Positions 12,737 to 25,500 are shown, counted from the stretch's first letter. The stretch: 64,000 nt of DNA from Ignelater luminosus (GCA_011009095.1 VTPC01090570.1:501479-565478); one strand, 5' to 3'. Numbers and translations: made by a program. The notes: generated from the sequence alone by a model not told the origin.

Positions 12737-13424
12737 AACTAAGGGTGTATCAACTAACTAAAAATCTGCACAAATTTAAAAATTATTTGACAGAGATATA
12801 AAATAATTTAGCAACAGTTACAACATATTTATACTATTTATACCATAAGCTGCTGTTTGCCTAAGTTTGACGTATACTTTAGCCACCAGCGTCTTAAAGT
12901 GCTCTGTTTTGCTTTGCTGGTTTGAAATTGCTCCACATTTTCCGCTTCCCATCTATTTGCATATATTTTTTGCTTTAATTGATACCAATGTGTTACACCT
13001 GTAAGTTGACTTCAATATATTCATGGGTAATTCTGAACTTCCTTTCAAGTTTCCTGTATGACTGTCCAAGTTTCCCAAGTTTGTTCTTCTTCCTTCTTGT
13101 CATCTTTCTAGCTTTTTTGCCATTACCAAATAATCTGCTAAGTGGTGTTTCACATTAAGTCTTAAGAATATCATAAAGGTCGTATGCGGAATCCCCATTG
13201 CTTTAAACAAGTAATACTAAATAGTTTCCCATGTTCACTATGTTTTATATAACATATCAATCTTCCGCGACTATCTCTATTAAGTTGTTCCATATTCGCT
13301 ATTAATAGTCAAGACATCAAAATTTCCGTCGCAATCAATAGTTAAGGTGTGCAAAGACTACCGCGTTTAATTTTTCCAGGCAAAAAAGTTTGTGCAGATT
13401 TTTAGTTGACACACCCTTAGTTCT
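12737..13424. repeat. inverted-repeat pair about 690 bp apart
   Basis: GAACTAAGGGTGTATCAACT at about 12737, followed by AAAAATCTGCACAAA, recurs inverted at about 13386-13424 with a 4-base difference in spacing. The arms are about 40 bp. The interior, read on the minus strand at about 13040-13140, is rich in Lys and Arg (MTRRKKNKLGKLGQSYRKLE). This could be a piece of a DNA-binding transposase, but I cannot name it. No clear target duplication is visible. Confidence 0.4.
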
Positions 13425-15995
13425 GGTCTTGGTGGTTCGAATTTCATAAGGTCTTTCAAATTAGTACATAGGAAAACTAAAGAATCAATTCGTTGTCGGA
13501 AATGCTCTTTGTGTTTTATTATTTTTTTCAATCCCTCGAAAATAACATGTAATATTAAGCTGTAAAAATTTCTGTGCGTCCACTATTTTCTGAACCAGAA
13601 GCAAAACTTTAGGTTGAGTCAAACACACTAATTAGAAAAGGTACTGAAAAATTTTTAGCTTTGTCGTTTCTAAAATCCATATTTAATTTAACGAACAAGA
13701 AGTTTTACATTGCCTTCGTGTGATGATCAAATTATATTTGTCTAAATCTTATTTTAATTAGATTGCGTGTTGCAAAAATTTCTTTATGAAAAACTATCAT
13801 CTAAGTATAAAAACGGCCGAGTAATTTGTTTAAAAAAAATAGAGCAAAGAAAACTATTCACCAAAGAAGATCCGGAACAGCCACGATCCTCTTAGGTATA
13901 AAAAGTTGACTATACATAATAAATTGATACTCAAAAACGATTAAAATAGAAACACTGAAATGGAACGTTAGAAATTTTAGTTACGATAATAATATTAACT
14001 CACAGCACAACAATTATTTTAGGGCATCTTATGTTACTATCTCTATTAGATTGTCTATAGCATATAGAATAATACTTAAAAAAATCAACAATTGAGACAC
14101 CCAGTATATTTTATTATTATCGGAATTGTATGGCGATGTCTAAATGACGTTTGACATTTGTGTCTCCAAATATTATTTTGCAAAATAAATTTGAATTTTC
14201 AAAGATAGGCTTTGACCTCGAATAATACCTGCTTTGATTGAAGTATACAAGAATTTAAGAGTTCTCTATTCTGTCAGTTTAATTTATTTGAAATTTCGTG
14301 CCTAATATTGTATGTATGTTTGTATTACGACCCAGTGGATTAAACCAACCCGTACATAAATTTTTAATTTTAATGATAATACTAATGTAAGCATGTACAC
14401 ATAATAAATGAACCAACTCCTTATTAGTATTATTCAAATAAGAATCTAAAATGCAACAAAAACATGAATTATACACTCGGAAATTAAGTAGGTGGGTTTT
14501 TAAAATTTTTATTATGGATAGTCAGGTTAAAGGTGATAATCGCTGCTAATGCTATCCATACGTGCATACAGTCGAGCTTGTTAATTTCATAAATATGTTA
14601 ATATGATGAATGCATTTTGTGTGTCTCAAATAAAAGATTCCTTTTTGTTTAATCTACAGTCATTTATTTTCACTGATTTAAAAAAGAATTGTAACAATTC
14701 ATAAATATTTATCATAAATCTGGGACATCCTGCTCGAGTTTTACAGGATATACGAATCTATAACTAAAATACATCAGTCATTGAACGAATATCCATAAAG
14801 GAATTGTATTCAATCTCGTAGGAGGAATGAAACTAATTATGACTATGCAAAATTATGTAGGAATTTCTTGCGGTGCTATAATCACAATAATATAAAATTA
14901 ACCATGAAAAAATTAGTAATTATGTAATACACAATAAAAAGCAATTCAAAATAAAAATGATCAAAGTATAAAATATCACTTGACATAAAAAATTAACTTT
15001 TTCTTCTTTATTTTTAGATGTACCTTTCCACCATTATTTTCATATAATATTGTTCCTGTAATTACTCAGTGTCGGGCGTTAGCTTTGAATGGAGCTTATG
15101 TCGATTTTTTTGTGAGTTTTAAGGGAGAAGCCGCGACCAGAATTTAAAATTTAAACCACCTACGTTAAAATTTCATAATGTTTGAGGTTTATATGAAAAC
15201 TAGGCTCGAGAAATAAAACAAAACAAAAAACAAAATTGGCTTCGTAAAAGAACAGGAATTTACAAAAATATTTCAAATTTTTAATCTGTTATTATGACTT
15301 TAATTTAGTTCCAAGTCTTTGTTTTTGTTGAAAGATAAAATGAAATTAATTACAACAGGATGCAGGAGCGTATTCATAAAAAACCTTCGGTTTCTACAGA
15401 AGCATTTTTTACATAAATATAAACGAATGAGAATTTTCGTAAATCATTTAGTTTTCATTATAAATATTTCTGGTTAAGGTAATAAAAAACAACGTAACGT
15501 CTTCTTGTACATTAGAATTCTTTTGTTCGCTTTCTAGATTTCAACATTTTTTGTTTTGTACGGTTTTCAAAATTTTGTTATGAAATGGAATTACCATGAT
15601 CAAAAACTAATAAAGACATCCCTATTTAGGTTAAACTTAAGCACGATATTAAAATCGGGATTTTTTTTCTCTAATACCTTATTGCTTTGATTTTTCTTTA
15701 ATCATATTAATAACATTTTCTTCTATAAATGTAAGTTCAAATTAAATTTGAGAGAAACTAACAGGAAGAATAAAACTATATTAAATGTAGAAACGGTTTA
15801 ATTCAATTGAAACAGAACGAATTGCAATATTAATAGCAGCCCACACCTGATTCCTACTTAATTTCAAAATGATTACGGTCAAAATCGTATATGCAGTAGT
15901 GTATTTATAATTTATCAGTCACTAGATGTATTTATATGTAATAAAGGAAAAACTGAACCACCTTTCAAATTAAAAATTAAGTTTTCAAAGTTATA
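13425..15995. other. AT-rich sequence, nothing codable
   Basis: Only one short minus frame (14279-14476) is present, and it is not recognisable. No repeat structure was noticed. Confidence 0.45.
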
Positions 15996-16648
15996 CAGGG
16001 TGTCCCACCTTAATTACATAATACTTTACAGGAGTGTCCTTTGGTCAAAAACAAGCAAAAAAGTCTTAATCAACATATAGTCTCAAATGCAACGTTTTTG
16101 AGAAAAAAACATTTATTTAAAAATTATAGAAATTCACAATAAACAAACAAAATTACGTTGATAACAATAATTATGAAAATAAAATTGTATTTTACTAAAA
16201 ATAAATAAGCTTATTTTATGCATGATGGGGCTCCAGTACATTTTTCCATAGGAGTGAGGGAATAATTGGATTGGGCGAGGTGAACTTGTATCATGGCCGC
16301 CTCGTTCATGAGATTTAAATCTTCTAGATTTTTGTATATAGGGATATTTAAAATTATCAATTTATTCGGTACCTACTGTAGACGTGGAAACGCTTTTAAC
16401 CATGCCAGACAGGATCCGCGTATTTTTGCACGTATAAGAAATTCTTTTAAGATAAGAATTCGTGTTTGCGTTCAGACAAATGGTGGGCACATTGAACATC
16501 TCTTGTAAGAGCTTATTTATTTTTAGTAAAATACAATTTTATTGTCATAGTTAATGTTATCAACTTATTCTTGTTTGTTTATTGTGAATTTCTATGATTT
16601 TTAAATAAACGCCTTTCTCCCGAAAATTTTGCATTTGAGACTATATGT
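15996..16648 (+). mobile_element. non-autonomous mariner-like element, 3' truncated
   Basis: The left end starts CAGGGTGTCCCACC right after a TA at 15994-15995, as in Tc1/mariner elements. The arm at about 16073-16211 is inverted at about 16510-16648, with roughly 85% identity by eye. Between the arms is the C-terminal third of a transposase on the + strand. The outer 75 bp of the right arm, including the terminal CACCCTGTA, are missing, so the right end is truncated. The 5' two thirds of the transposase have been deleted internally. Confidence 0.72.
16215..16508 (+). pseudogene. mariner-like transposase, C-terminal fragment
   Basis: The frame from 16218 reads MHDGAPVHFSIGVRE, the second catalytic Asp motif (xDGAPxH) of the Tc1/mariner DDE domain, then hits stops. 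A shifted frame gives DLNLLDFCI near 16305, the third catalytic Asp motif. The original frame resumes to end in RVCVQTNGGHIEHLL, a typical C-terminus of this transposase group. It is non-functional. It is a different lineage from the element at 43108-45071, although both end in a G-x-H-x-E-x-L-L pattern. Confidence 0.7.
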
Positions 16649-17505
16649 CTATTAGGATGTGTGGCTTATAAAAGATTTTTACCTAAGTACGATTATTTTG
16701 TAGATTTTAGAATATTCAATGAACAGTGGTATCATATCGTTAATCTGTTTAAAATTATACCATGACAGTTGACATGGTAGCACTTAAGTATAATACTCTT
16801 GTCATTCTTTTTTCCTATTTTATAACCGAATCTGACCGGTCTTTACGGTTACAATGTCTTGGATTGATTTTTCATTCTAATATCTCTGCCTAAAAACCTA
16901 AACGTAAAGGTTAGATTCTGCAAATAAAAGACTTTTACTAACAGGATTTTTAGATTAAACCTCTCTATAAAAAGTATTTTGTGACTGTCGAGGTTCTTAG
17001 GCTCTTAATTTAATTCTTAACTAAAGTTACGGTATCATATTTTGCATATTTTCCTGAAAAATATTTCAGCTTGCTAAAACATAACACCGACGATATCTTC
17101 ATATTCTTTGTCTACAGCTACGTTACTTCTTTATTAAATCAGACTGATTTCTAAAAGTGAACTTTGGTAGTATAGTTACTTTAATCCTTTATATGTTACC
17201 TTCCCATAATAAAAAATTACCAGCCGCTACTGACATTAATTTTTATTTATTTATCTACCAAATACTGTTTCGCCTGGGTTGCAGTTTTCATGCCGTTAGA
17301 CTAACTAACGTACCAGTTGGTGAGTTCAATTATAAACTGACTTTCTTTGATAACTTCAGGTATCAGATATTGTTAATAAGAACTTATAAGCATGTAGAAA
17401 ATGTTTATACTTTTTTTGATTTTAAACAATTGTAACAAGCTAGAATAAAAAACTATCTATTGTTTTCTAAAGATATTGATTGAAACATACCGTATGTGAA
17501 GTGTG
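16649..17505. other. AT-rich sequence, nothing codable
   Basis: A 92-residue frame at 17157-17435 (+) has no motif or codon pattern that suggests a gene. Confidence 0.45.
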
Positions 17506-17580
17506 GCCCTTTACTGTTGTGAAACATGGACGATAAGAACACAGGATATAAAAAATTAGAAGCGTTCGAATGTTATTGAT
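17506..17580 (+). pseudogene. non-LTR retrotransposon fragment
   Basis: The frame at 17506 reads ALYCCETWTIRTQDIK, and after a one-base shift KLEAFECY. This matches the LLYGCETWTL...RLEAFEMWCYRR signature downstream of the reverse transcriptase in many insect non-LTR elements. It is short, frameshifted and isolated. Confidence 0.6.
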
Positions 17581-17944
17581 GTCAGGACTGACAACCTGAG
17601 AGAGAAAAAGTATTGTATTTACGTCACTGCTTTCTAAGATGTTTGTAATTTGTAAACCTTCATCTCTGCTATTTCATTTTATTTAACTTTTCAGAATATA
17701 TCTTCTGTTTGACTATTTAAGTCTAATACCAATTCGGATTTGTCTAATTCCATTCTGTCTAATATCCTAAGTATTTAATGACCTGTGTATTTCGTCTAAT
17801 ACCAATCCAATAGTTAGTTGCTACAAAATATCTATTTTTATTGCTAAAAAATATAAAATTAAAATTAACTTATTATAATCTGTTATTTATCGTGTCTTAA
17901 GAACCTTAAGGATCTTACACGGTTTCTTCAAAAACACCTTTTAA
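17581..17944. other. AT-rich sequence, nothing codable
   Basis: This may hold further decayed sequence of the non-LTR fragment to its left, but I cannot read it. Confidence 0.35.
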
Positions 17945-18590
17945 AAAATATCAAGAACACTATTACAAACGAAGTTCTGAATAATTGTTCTCTCCCCCGC
18001 ATGAGTTGCTAAAATTCCACGTTCTCCGATAATTGGCACACTACATTTTCTAAATCCTCCGCTAAAGACTGCACTAGTTTTTGTGGAAGGATCTACATCA
18101 TTTAGTTGATGGCTGCTCGTGCGTTCCGACCGAATCTACTATAAAGAAAGAACATTTATGTTAGTTATGAAGGATATAATATTTGACCCTAGTAAACACA
18201 ACAGTAAAAGTTGGTTTTTGATTATATTACCGGTGAATATTTGCTTGCACCAAGCCCTTATCCTCTTTCTTGAAGAATGTGTTCTTCAGAATGCTGCACA
18301 GCTTTGTGTTGACACTCCGAATGGCGTGATTCACACAATCCACCTTTTTTCCTGCATTTTTTCCAACTATTACGGAGTAGCCTGCTCCTGTCTCTCTTTG
18401 GCGATTCTAATTTCTTCTTTAACAGCAGATGACAAGTCATCCTGAATAGCTTTAATAATTAATCCACCTACTCTTTCTTCATCCAAACGAAATGTGGAGT
18501 TATAAATGAAGTCAATTTCAGTCATATTGCATAAGTAGCGGGCACCTGAACTAATGCCTCTGTCAGTGGTAACTCGTGTGCAAAAGGATC
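17945..18590 (-). pseudogene. decayed coding segment, possibly Mutator-like transposase
   Basis: Minus-strand frames here look coding but are broken. From about 18580 leftwards one frame reads TTDRGISSGARYLC and then NMTEIDFIYNSTF and ERVGGLIIKAIQDDLS, ending near 18383. A shifted frame reads VIVGKNAGKKVDCVNHAIRS and LCSILKNTFFKKEDKGLVQA down to about 18230. A further open piece near 18000-18110 contains VPIIGERGILATHAGERT. The KVDCVNHAIRS...L stretch resembles the VEKxECxNHxxRNxxKKL segment of insect Mutator-like transposase domains, which is the basis of the guess. The + strand frame at 18119-18445 is an antisense shadow. It could instead be a processed host pseudogene. Confidence 0.35.
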
Positions 18591-20770
18591 ATCTTTTATG
18601 ACAGCACAATTATATCCACCTTCTTCTCACTTCATGTCCAAATTTATCCAGCTCCTATTGGAAATAGATAATTGCGATCTCTTGCAAATCTTGCTATGGT
18701 TTGAAACTGACCAAGGCGGTGAGACAGGAAATGTCGACTATGACACGCTGTTCCATCATCTTTGTTGGAGAACTTTTCCCGCTGTATTAAGAAAAATAAA
18801 AAAGAATTCTAGAAGACCTAAAAACTATTTAAAGCGGAGTTTGGAGAAAGTGTTGCAATACAGCATGTGCAAACGAATCGGTATATAATATATGCTCGAA
18901 ATTTTTCTAGATATACCTATAAGTTGGAAATATACATTGAGAACAAAATGAGTCCATGTGTCGATCCCTGAAAACCTTCTGAACTGAACAGGGTGTTTGC
19001 CTTTAGTAAATTTGGATAAAAATGTATTTCAGTGATGTAAACTCCATTACAAATCTTAATAAAAATGCAATACAGACTTGCATTCAAACAAATGAAAAAG
19101 TCGTAAAGTTCTATTTAAAAAAAACAAAGTTGACTGTCTCCATCTTAATGAATACCAAACAATAAAAAAAGCAAATATGCTGATCCACTATATTAGTATA
19201 GATATATTAGTAACAGTCTCTTTCAGTTAAAATTTTCAAGAAAGGCTTTGTATGCTGTCTAGAGTGTGTTTAAGTTCTTCAGAATAATAAAAACGATCCG
19301 TCTTCATTAAATTACAAAGATCCAAATAAATCTTAGTATACAGAGCAGATTAAAAGCATCTTTGGCAGAGTCTTATACTTAAACAACTTCTTTTTATTTA
19401 ATTTTTATGTTATAAATGTCGGGTTTAGTGATGGAAAGCAAGTTTGTTGTTAGAAATCAGAAAATAAAAGCGTATTGACAGCCTTAATCGTTTTTCCATT
19501 TATCAGAATGAGAACAAATATCATTCTTTCGTTCCCTATCCCCATTCTTGTTATTGTTGTATTGGGATTACTCAATTTAAGAGAAAACCTACTAACGATA
19601 ATATTAAATGCTTTACTAATGTTTTTGTACATAATGTAAATGTAGAAGTTGACAAATAAAAGTAAAATTATTTTAAATGTACCTCTGTCAAATAAAATTA
19701 CTTTACGTTTAATCTTCAAAGTAATTACAACTCTACTGAACAGAAATTTCTTGAGAACCTACAGAACATGTTTAACTTATTTCTGAATAGAATTGTCATT
19801 TCAAGTGGAGAAATCGTAAATTAGAGAAGGTCATTCATACTATAGTTTTGACACTTTTAAGTCCCAAGACGAGATGTTCCTTCAACTGGTGGTGTAAATA
19901 ATTCTGTTTTGGAGGAAAAAACCGATCCAGGTCAAATTTCTTTCTCCTGCACTTTTCTTGACACGCCGTAAAATCTAAATTGGTTAGAAATCATTCTTAC
20001 TTGAAAACTGAAATAATTTTTTGTAGAAGAAATAAATATTTGATAAAAGATTATTTTCATTTATAATGTTAATATTTTAATTTTTGATGTGTTTGCACAC
20101 GAAACTTGTTAAACAGAAACGCAAATTTAAAAATTGTTAATAATATTTTAAGACGTTTATATAATACACCAAGAAAATTGAAAAGTTATTTTAAATTTAT
20201 TTTTGGCAAGAGTATTATAAAGTAGATGTTTGTTTTTTAATGTACCAAAAAAGAAATCATTTATAATCTTTTTTTTTTAAATATTGTTAACATTAAAGTG
20301 TAGTGATGTGATAGATTACTTTTATTAAAAATTTCTGGCAATTTTTTAAAATCTAAAAATATTGTATGGTTATTATTAAAATAATTCTAGTGACTCCTAC
20401 AATTTCCTTTAAAAATTATTTTTATTCTACATATATTTAGCGTTGTCTACCGTACTAATATGTACGAAGGTGTGGATGAAACATGAGCTTGAAGAATTTA
20501 TAAAACGATATCCAGTTTTAACATCTGTAAATCAAAAAAATCTGGTTTTAAATTTAAAGCGAAATTCACACATTTACATTTTTTGTGTTCCTATTAAATA
20601 TCCTCATAAATCCTCCATTCATAAAGAAACAAAATGTTGACATTTAATTCTACTTTGTACACCAACTTTTGCTAGTAATGAACCATAAAACAGTAATAAA
20701 ATACTTAGTCGATGAGTGAATCACATTCCCTAGAAAAAAGGAATATTTGAAATGAATATAATTGTTACAA
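18591..20770. other. AT-rich sequence, nothing codable
   Basis: The 96-residue + frame at 18598-18888 and the 89-residue minus frame at 19450-19719 resemble no family. The first may be an antisense shadow of more of the decayed segment at 17945-18590. Confidence 0.4.
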
Positions 20771-20930
20771 GTTTATCACAGAACCATGCAGAGTACGTAT
20801 CGGAAATACGCTCCGGGCCCGGTAATACTCTCGTAAGTTCTGCACATGTGGCATGCACGTGCGGAGGAGTTTCAACCATCGTCTTTGGCTTTACCTGCCT
20901 TCTGAAGCTTTGAATCCCGGACATGACTCT
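20771..20930. other. GC-rich island with possible splice sites
   Basis: About 160 bases stand out as GC-rich (for example CGCTCCGGGCCCGG at about 20810) inside very AT-rich DNA. On the + strand an acceptor-like ATCACAG ends at about 20781. A donor-like CTC/GTAAGTTCTG lies near 20832, bounding about 50 bases that start AACCATGCAGAG. On the minus strand an open frame covers 20730-20924. It could be an alternative leader exon, a regulatory element or a repeat fragment; I cannot choose. Confidence 0.3.
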
Positions 20931-22014
20931 TCAAAGTTATTCCAGATTTTAATTTAAAAGAACCAAAAGCCACAATAATAATAATAACTAAAAGTTAATA
21001 TCCCAAACAAATATTTTCTTGGAAAAATATTTCCGTTGAACTGGAAAAATATTTTTATTTTGCTTAATGAATTAGAAAAGCAGTCATTGAAAGAATTTAT
21101 GGATGTTTTGTGGGTAAATAATTTTTAATGAGCGTTCTTTTATGACAAAACCAGAAATCTAACTATATTTAGTATTACTGCAAGTTACTACAAAGTTTAC
21201 TTAGCTGATAATGTTAAAAAATTGTTTTTAATTAATAATTAAGGCTGTGCAATCTTAACAGAATTTACAGATTTCACCCCTTATACATTTTTAAAACTGT
21301 AGTAAGTAATTTACAAGTAACGCCAAATATTGCTAACGCTTATAAATGGGATAAGCAGCAATGATGTATCAAGATTATATGGCCATTTAAGTTCCCATAA
21401 TTGTACAAATTGACAAAATGCGTTGTCTAAATACCTACAGCTCGAAAGCATTCTCACCAGAAAACAATCTGGCTTTTTTAACAACAGATTAAAACAATCC
21501 CCTTTCTTGGTTATCATTAATGAACCTTAGGTTCATCAGTTCTAATTCAAGCGTAAAACATAAAAGCATGCAGAGTTCATTTGTAAATTTCGGAGAGGCA
21601 ATTTTGATGATTTATGCAATTAATCCCCATGAATTAGAAAAGAAACAAAAATTGATGTTAGGAATTCTGTTTTGCGGAAATAATTGTCATCTGGCCCTTT
21701 GGTATTGAAACATTCCTATACCGAGTACATTTTGCTTTTGTGTTATCCTGGTTGTCAAAAACTTGTTTTCAAATAATTATCATTAGATGTTTAACATAGA
21801 GAAGTATTTTCAGATCTTTTCTAAAGCAGCACAAAAATTACTTGATTGAGCGAAAAGTTTTTCAAATTCTCCAATTCTGTACTGGAGAAATTAAGTAAAT
21901 GACAAAAAAAAAATCGTAAAACTTGCTAGAATTCTTTATTATTATCCTAATTAGTAAATCTGATGTATTTATATTTATATCGATTTAGTATAATTCCTCA
22001 TCGTTTGTCAAATA
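20931..22014. other. AT-rich sequence, nothing codable
   Basis: Short frames at 21311-21517 (-) and 21520-21708 (+) are not recognisable. Confidence 0.45.
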
Positions 22015-23083
22015 TCGGGTTGGCAACTAAGTAATTTCGGTTTTGTAGTATGAAATAAAACTCATTCCTTTTAATACAAAGAATAATCTTTAATCAATTA
22101 TATATTTTCCATTTTGTACAATGACATTTTGCCATCTTTCTTGCAGCTTCATGATTCCGCGCTCATAGAACTTCTGGTCCTTATCAGCAAAAAACTGAAT
22201 CAAGTGCGATTTAAGATCATCCTCATTTGTGAAAGTTTTACCATTCAAAGAATTCTGCAAACTTCGAAATAAATGGTAATCAGATGGTGCCAGATCAGGG
22301 CTGTATTGGGGGATGTTGCATCACTTCCCAACCAAGCTCCAATAATTTTCCACGAGTTGCCAAAGATGTGTGAGGCCTTGCATTATCATGATGGAACACT
22401 AATCCGATTTGCCAATTTCTTCGAATTATGTTACTGTAAATGACCCATTTTTCATCACCAGTGATGATTCTTTTCCAGAAAGGGTCGATTTCATTGCGCT
22501 TAAGGTGCATATCACAAATGCTGATTCGTTGTGTTAAGTGAATCTCTTTCAATTCATGCGGTACCCAAATATCGAGCTTCTTAACGAGTCTAAGACATTT
22601 TAAGTGTTTTTCAATTATTGTGTAACCTCTCTGCAGTCTCTCGAACAGTTATATGACGATCCTCTTCAATTATGACTTTGATTTGGTCATCATCAACTTC
22701 AGTAGGCCGACCAGAACGTTGCTCATCTTTGAGGGAAAAATCTCCGGAATGGAATTTTTTAAACCAATTCTGACACGTGCGCTCTGTTAAGCAATCAACA
22801 CCATAAACTTCACATATCTCTTTGTGAGCCTCAGCAGCTTTCTTTCCTTTACGGAAATAAAAAAGTAAAATATGCCGAAAATGTTTGTTTCTGTGCTCCA
22901 TTTTAAAATTGACCCACAACTATTAGCTACAAAAAAAACCACGCACCACTTGCTTCTAAAGTAACCTCGATGTGACTGATATCAAATGTCAAAAGGCAAA
23001 GTATATCACTAACACAAATCATTCAAAAAAATAAAGCAACGCTTCCCATGAGTGAAAACCGAAATTACTTAGTTGCCAACCCA
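22015..23083 (-). mobile_element. mariner element with internal deletion
   Basis: A perfect 28-bp inverted repeat starting GGGTTGGCAACTAAGTAATT lies at 22017-22044 and, inverted, at 23055-23082. TA dinucleotides flank both ends (22013-22014 and 23084-23085), as expected for mariner insertion. The body is a minus-strand transposase of the mariner DD34D type. At about 1.07 kb the element is shorter than the usual 1.3 kb. The loss is a deletion between the first and second catalytic motifs. Confidence 0.92.
22090..22901 (-). pseudogene. mariner transposase (mellifera-like), broken
   Basis: The start is MEHRNKHFRHILLFYFRKGK at 22901, followed by the N-terminal helix-turn-helix region with CQNWFKKFHSGDFSLKDEQR and SGRPTEVDDDQIK. 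After a frameshift near 22590 the linker reads KKLDIWVPHELKEIHLTQR. The first catalytic Asp is in RIITGDEKWVIYSN. Roughly 50 residues are then missing before the second, in VFHHDNARPHTSL. A further one-base shift near 22303 precedes the third, in DLAPSDYHLFRSLQNSLNGK. The chain ends NGKYIID with a stop at 22090. With two frameshifts and a deletion it cannot make an active enzyme. Confidence 0.92.
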
Positions 23084-25236
23084 TATAATAGCCAAGCTAC
23101 TGTTTCCGTTTCAGCCAAAGACCATTCGAGCTATTATTATGATAGAAAACTTGATAGATAAATCTTGATAACGATATTGTTTATCATTTATTCACTAAAA
23201 AGTTTAATTTTAGACAAGAAAAATATTTAATAGAGGCGCTTATTAGTTTGTTGGTATAAAATTTTAATTTTTAACATCAGCTGCTTCTACAAGTAGTAAG
23301 GTCGTCTTTTTTGAATATTGTTGCTCCTAAGTGATATCTACGATTCACAACAAGCAAGACTACGTGCAGTTTCCCATTTTGCCAAAAAATCCTATTAGGG
23401 TAGACATTACAGTTGAGAGAGATCAGTCACAAATTGGACAGTTTGAGGTGTGTGTACTTGGTGTACATACCTTAAAACGTCTAAGTATCTTGTCTTTAGC
23501 TGACGATAGTGATATTATGTGACTTGGGAAAACTGGGACGTCGGCGGCAAAATGAGCATAATTCGATTCGGTACTGATCTCGGTTGAATGTTTACCTTGC
23601 AACTTTTCGTTCAGACAAGCAAATCGAAACAGTCATCGTTAATTCGTAGAAATTCTTTTTTCTTTTCAGGTGCTTATGGATAACGTGTAAGATCCACATT
23701 TCAATAAATTGTCAATTGACGTTTACCCTGCGGCTTTCAACTTTTAACCAGGCATCTATTTGGTTTTTTCATTATTTGTTAGGGCAATCTGGTTAAATTC
23801 GAAAGAATAATTAAAAGAGAAATTAGAAACCTTCAAAATTGTGATATTATATTGATTTTTAATGTTTTACTGTCTTTATCAACATACTGATAAGCAGTGA
23901 CGTAGAGGTTGATTTCTCTTAATTGTATATAAATATCGTTTATCTTTTGGTGAGTAGTACATAATTTAAGTGAAACACACTTTAACAGGCAAGTAGAATT
24001 AAAAATTACAAACAATAGTGTGAGAATTCAATATGCACAAAAGAGTTAAGATTAACTTAAAATTTGAGTGTTTATAGGAAATTAGGAACCAAAGAGGTAG
24101 TTCTAATGTTTTGACTGTTTCAAACCGAATCCATCCTTTACGTTACAGTTTGCTAATTATGATCAGTGCGTATTTAAAGAAATAATGTTACCAAAGCTTT
24201 AAAGTTTTAACGTCGAAATCAAACTCGTTTCAATTTTCGATGCTCTGGTTCTTTAAACTGTCTTTGTTACCATTGTTTTAAATACGCTTATCGTAAATCA
24301 AATGAAAATATCAATGTCTCTCTTCAGAGGTATCGATTTCTGTACGTAGACAGATATCTTTCGAAGAACGCACGATCCAGATCATTTCGTTTTCACTTTG
24401 TAATGCATGGAATGTTTTACTATGATTAATGACCATTTTTAGATATTATCAGTCTTGAAGATTGTTAAATATTATTTTTTTGTGTTAGCGAAATATATTA
24501 ATGCTTTTATTACTTAAGTGTTGATTGTCTTATTGTAAGATATTATTCATTTATTATTATTAAGTCTAAAGGCACTGAAACTTCATGTAAATGTAAATTC
24601 AGACTTTTAGACACTGACGAATTATACCTTTTTACGTTCGATACACATACCTGTAGTCGTGATTTTATATATAATTATTAAGTGAAGGTTTTATGATAAG
24701 GAGTTGTACAAATCTTGTTGATGCCAGAAATCATTGGCTTGTCTTAGGATGGTTACACTTTTAAATAGAGTTCGTACACCAAATAAAATATGTCAAATAT
24801 GTCAAAACTAAAACAAAAAAAAGATAACAATTAATGTTATTCTGCTGTTTTAATAAGAATAAACAAAGAGTGTCGATCAGCACGGCATGGCATCAAAGTT
24901 ATGTTCTCCAAACGGTAGACTTTGAGTATTTTAAGAGTGCGGCTTACCATAATATTATTTTCTTCTGATGTATCAGTTCGCATTACAAAAGTCAGTAGGG
25001 AAAAAATCTTACACCCTCTCAAAATTAAATTAGTCGGGAGAATTACGAATTATGTTCATGCCGATTATCTGAGATTCTTTTGATCACTATGTCATAGAAT
25101 TCCAGTAGAAAATTTTTACTATACAATATCTGCAATGATTTGACTTCTATTTCCATTGTTATTTGTTGTGTGCTATATATCTCCAATCTCTTCTAAATTG
25201 TTTTCACATTAAGTATCTTTTCACCTCTGTCTTGGT
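23084..25236. other. AT-rich sequence, nothing codable
   Basis: Short frames at 23331-23522 (+), 23833-24015 (-) and 24837-25022 (-) show no motif. Confidence 0.45.
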
Positions 25237-25500
25237 TTGCCAGACGAGAGCGTAGGTGTTCTTCACAGATCTTTTCAAGCTCAGGAGAGTCTACCATGCT
25301 ATATAACTGATATCTATGTCATCTGTGGCTTGATGGAATCGAGTCATACCTGGGAACATTCAACTTCTGTACTAAACAAGGCTGTGTTCAAATCTGATAA
25401 AACTATAATTCCATTGACTTCTTCTTGCAATAACTTTCTAAATTCATAGTTCTATGTTAGTCTTGTTGTTTTATCTGAGCGGCATCTTTTCGAAGGGTGT
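25237..25500 (+). pseudogene. non-LTR (jockey/CR1-like) retrotransposon remnant
   Basis: The open frame starting at 25237 reads SVGVLHRSFQAQESLPCYI, then CGLMESSHTWEHSTSVLNK and SDKTIIPLT. This parallels the segment after the reverse transcriptase of jockey/CR1-type elements, where LGVLRR is followed by LYKxxxRPxMEYxSHxW, then LLDxVQxKAxRLI. Key positions (ME-x-SSH-x-W, LNK) are kept. The frame stops at 25447. Sequence to about 25500 may continue in another frame. No catalytic part was found upstream. Confidence 0.52.

Noticed and set aside
18119..18445. 108-codon + strand open frame
   Set aside because: The minus strand reads more protein-like here; the + frame has no recognisable motif.
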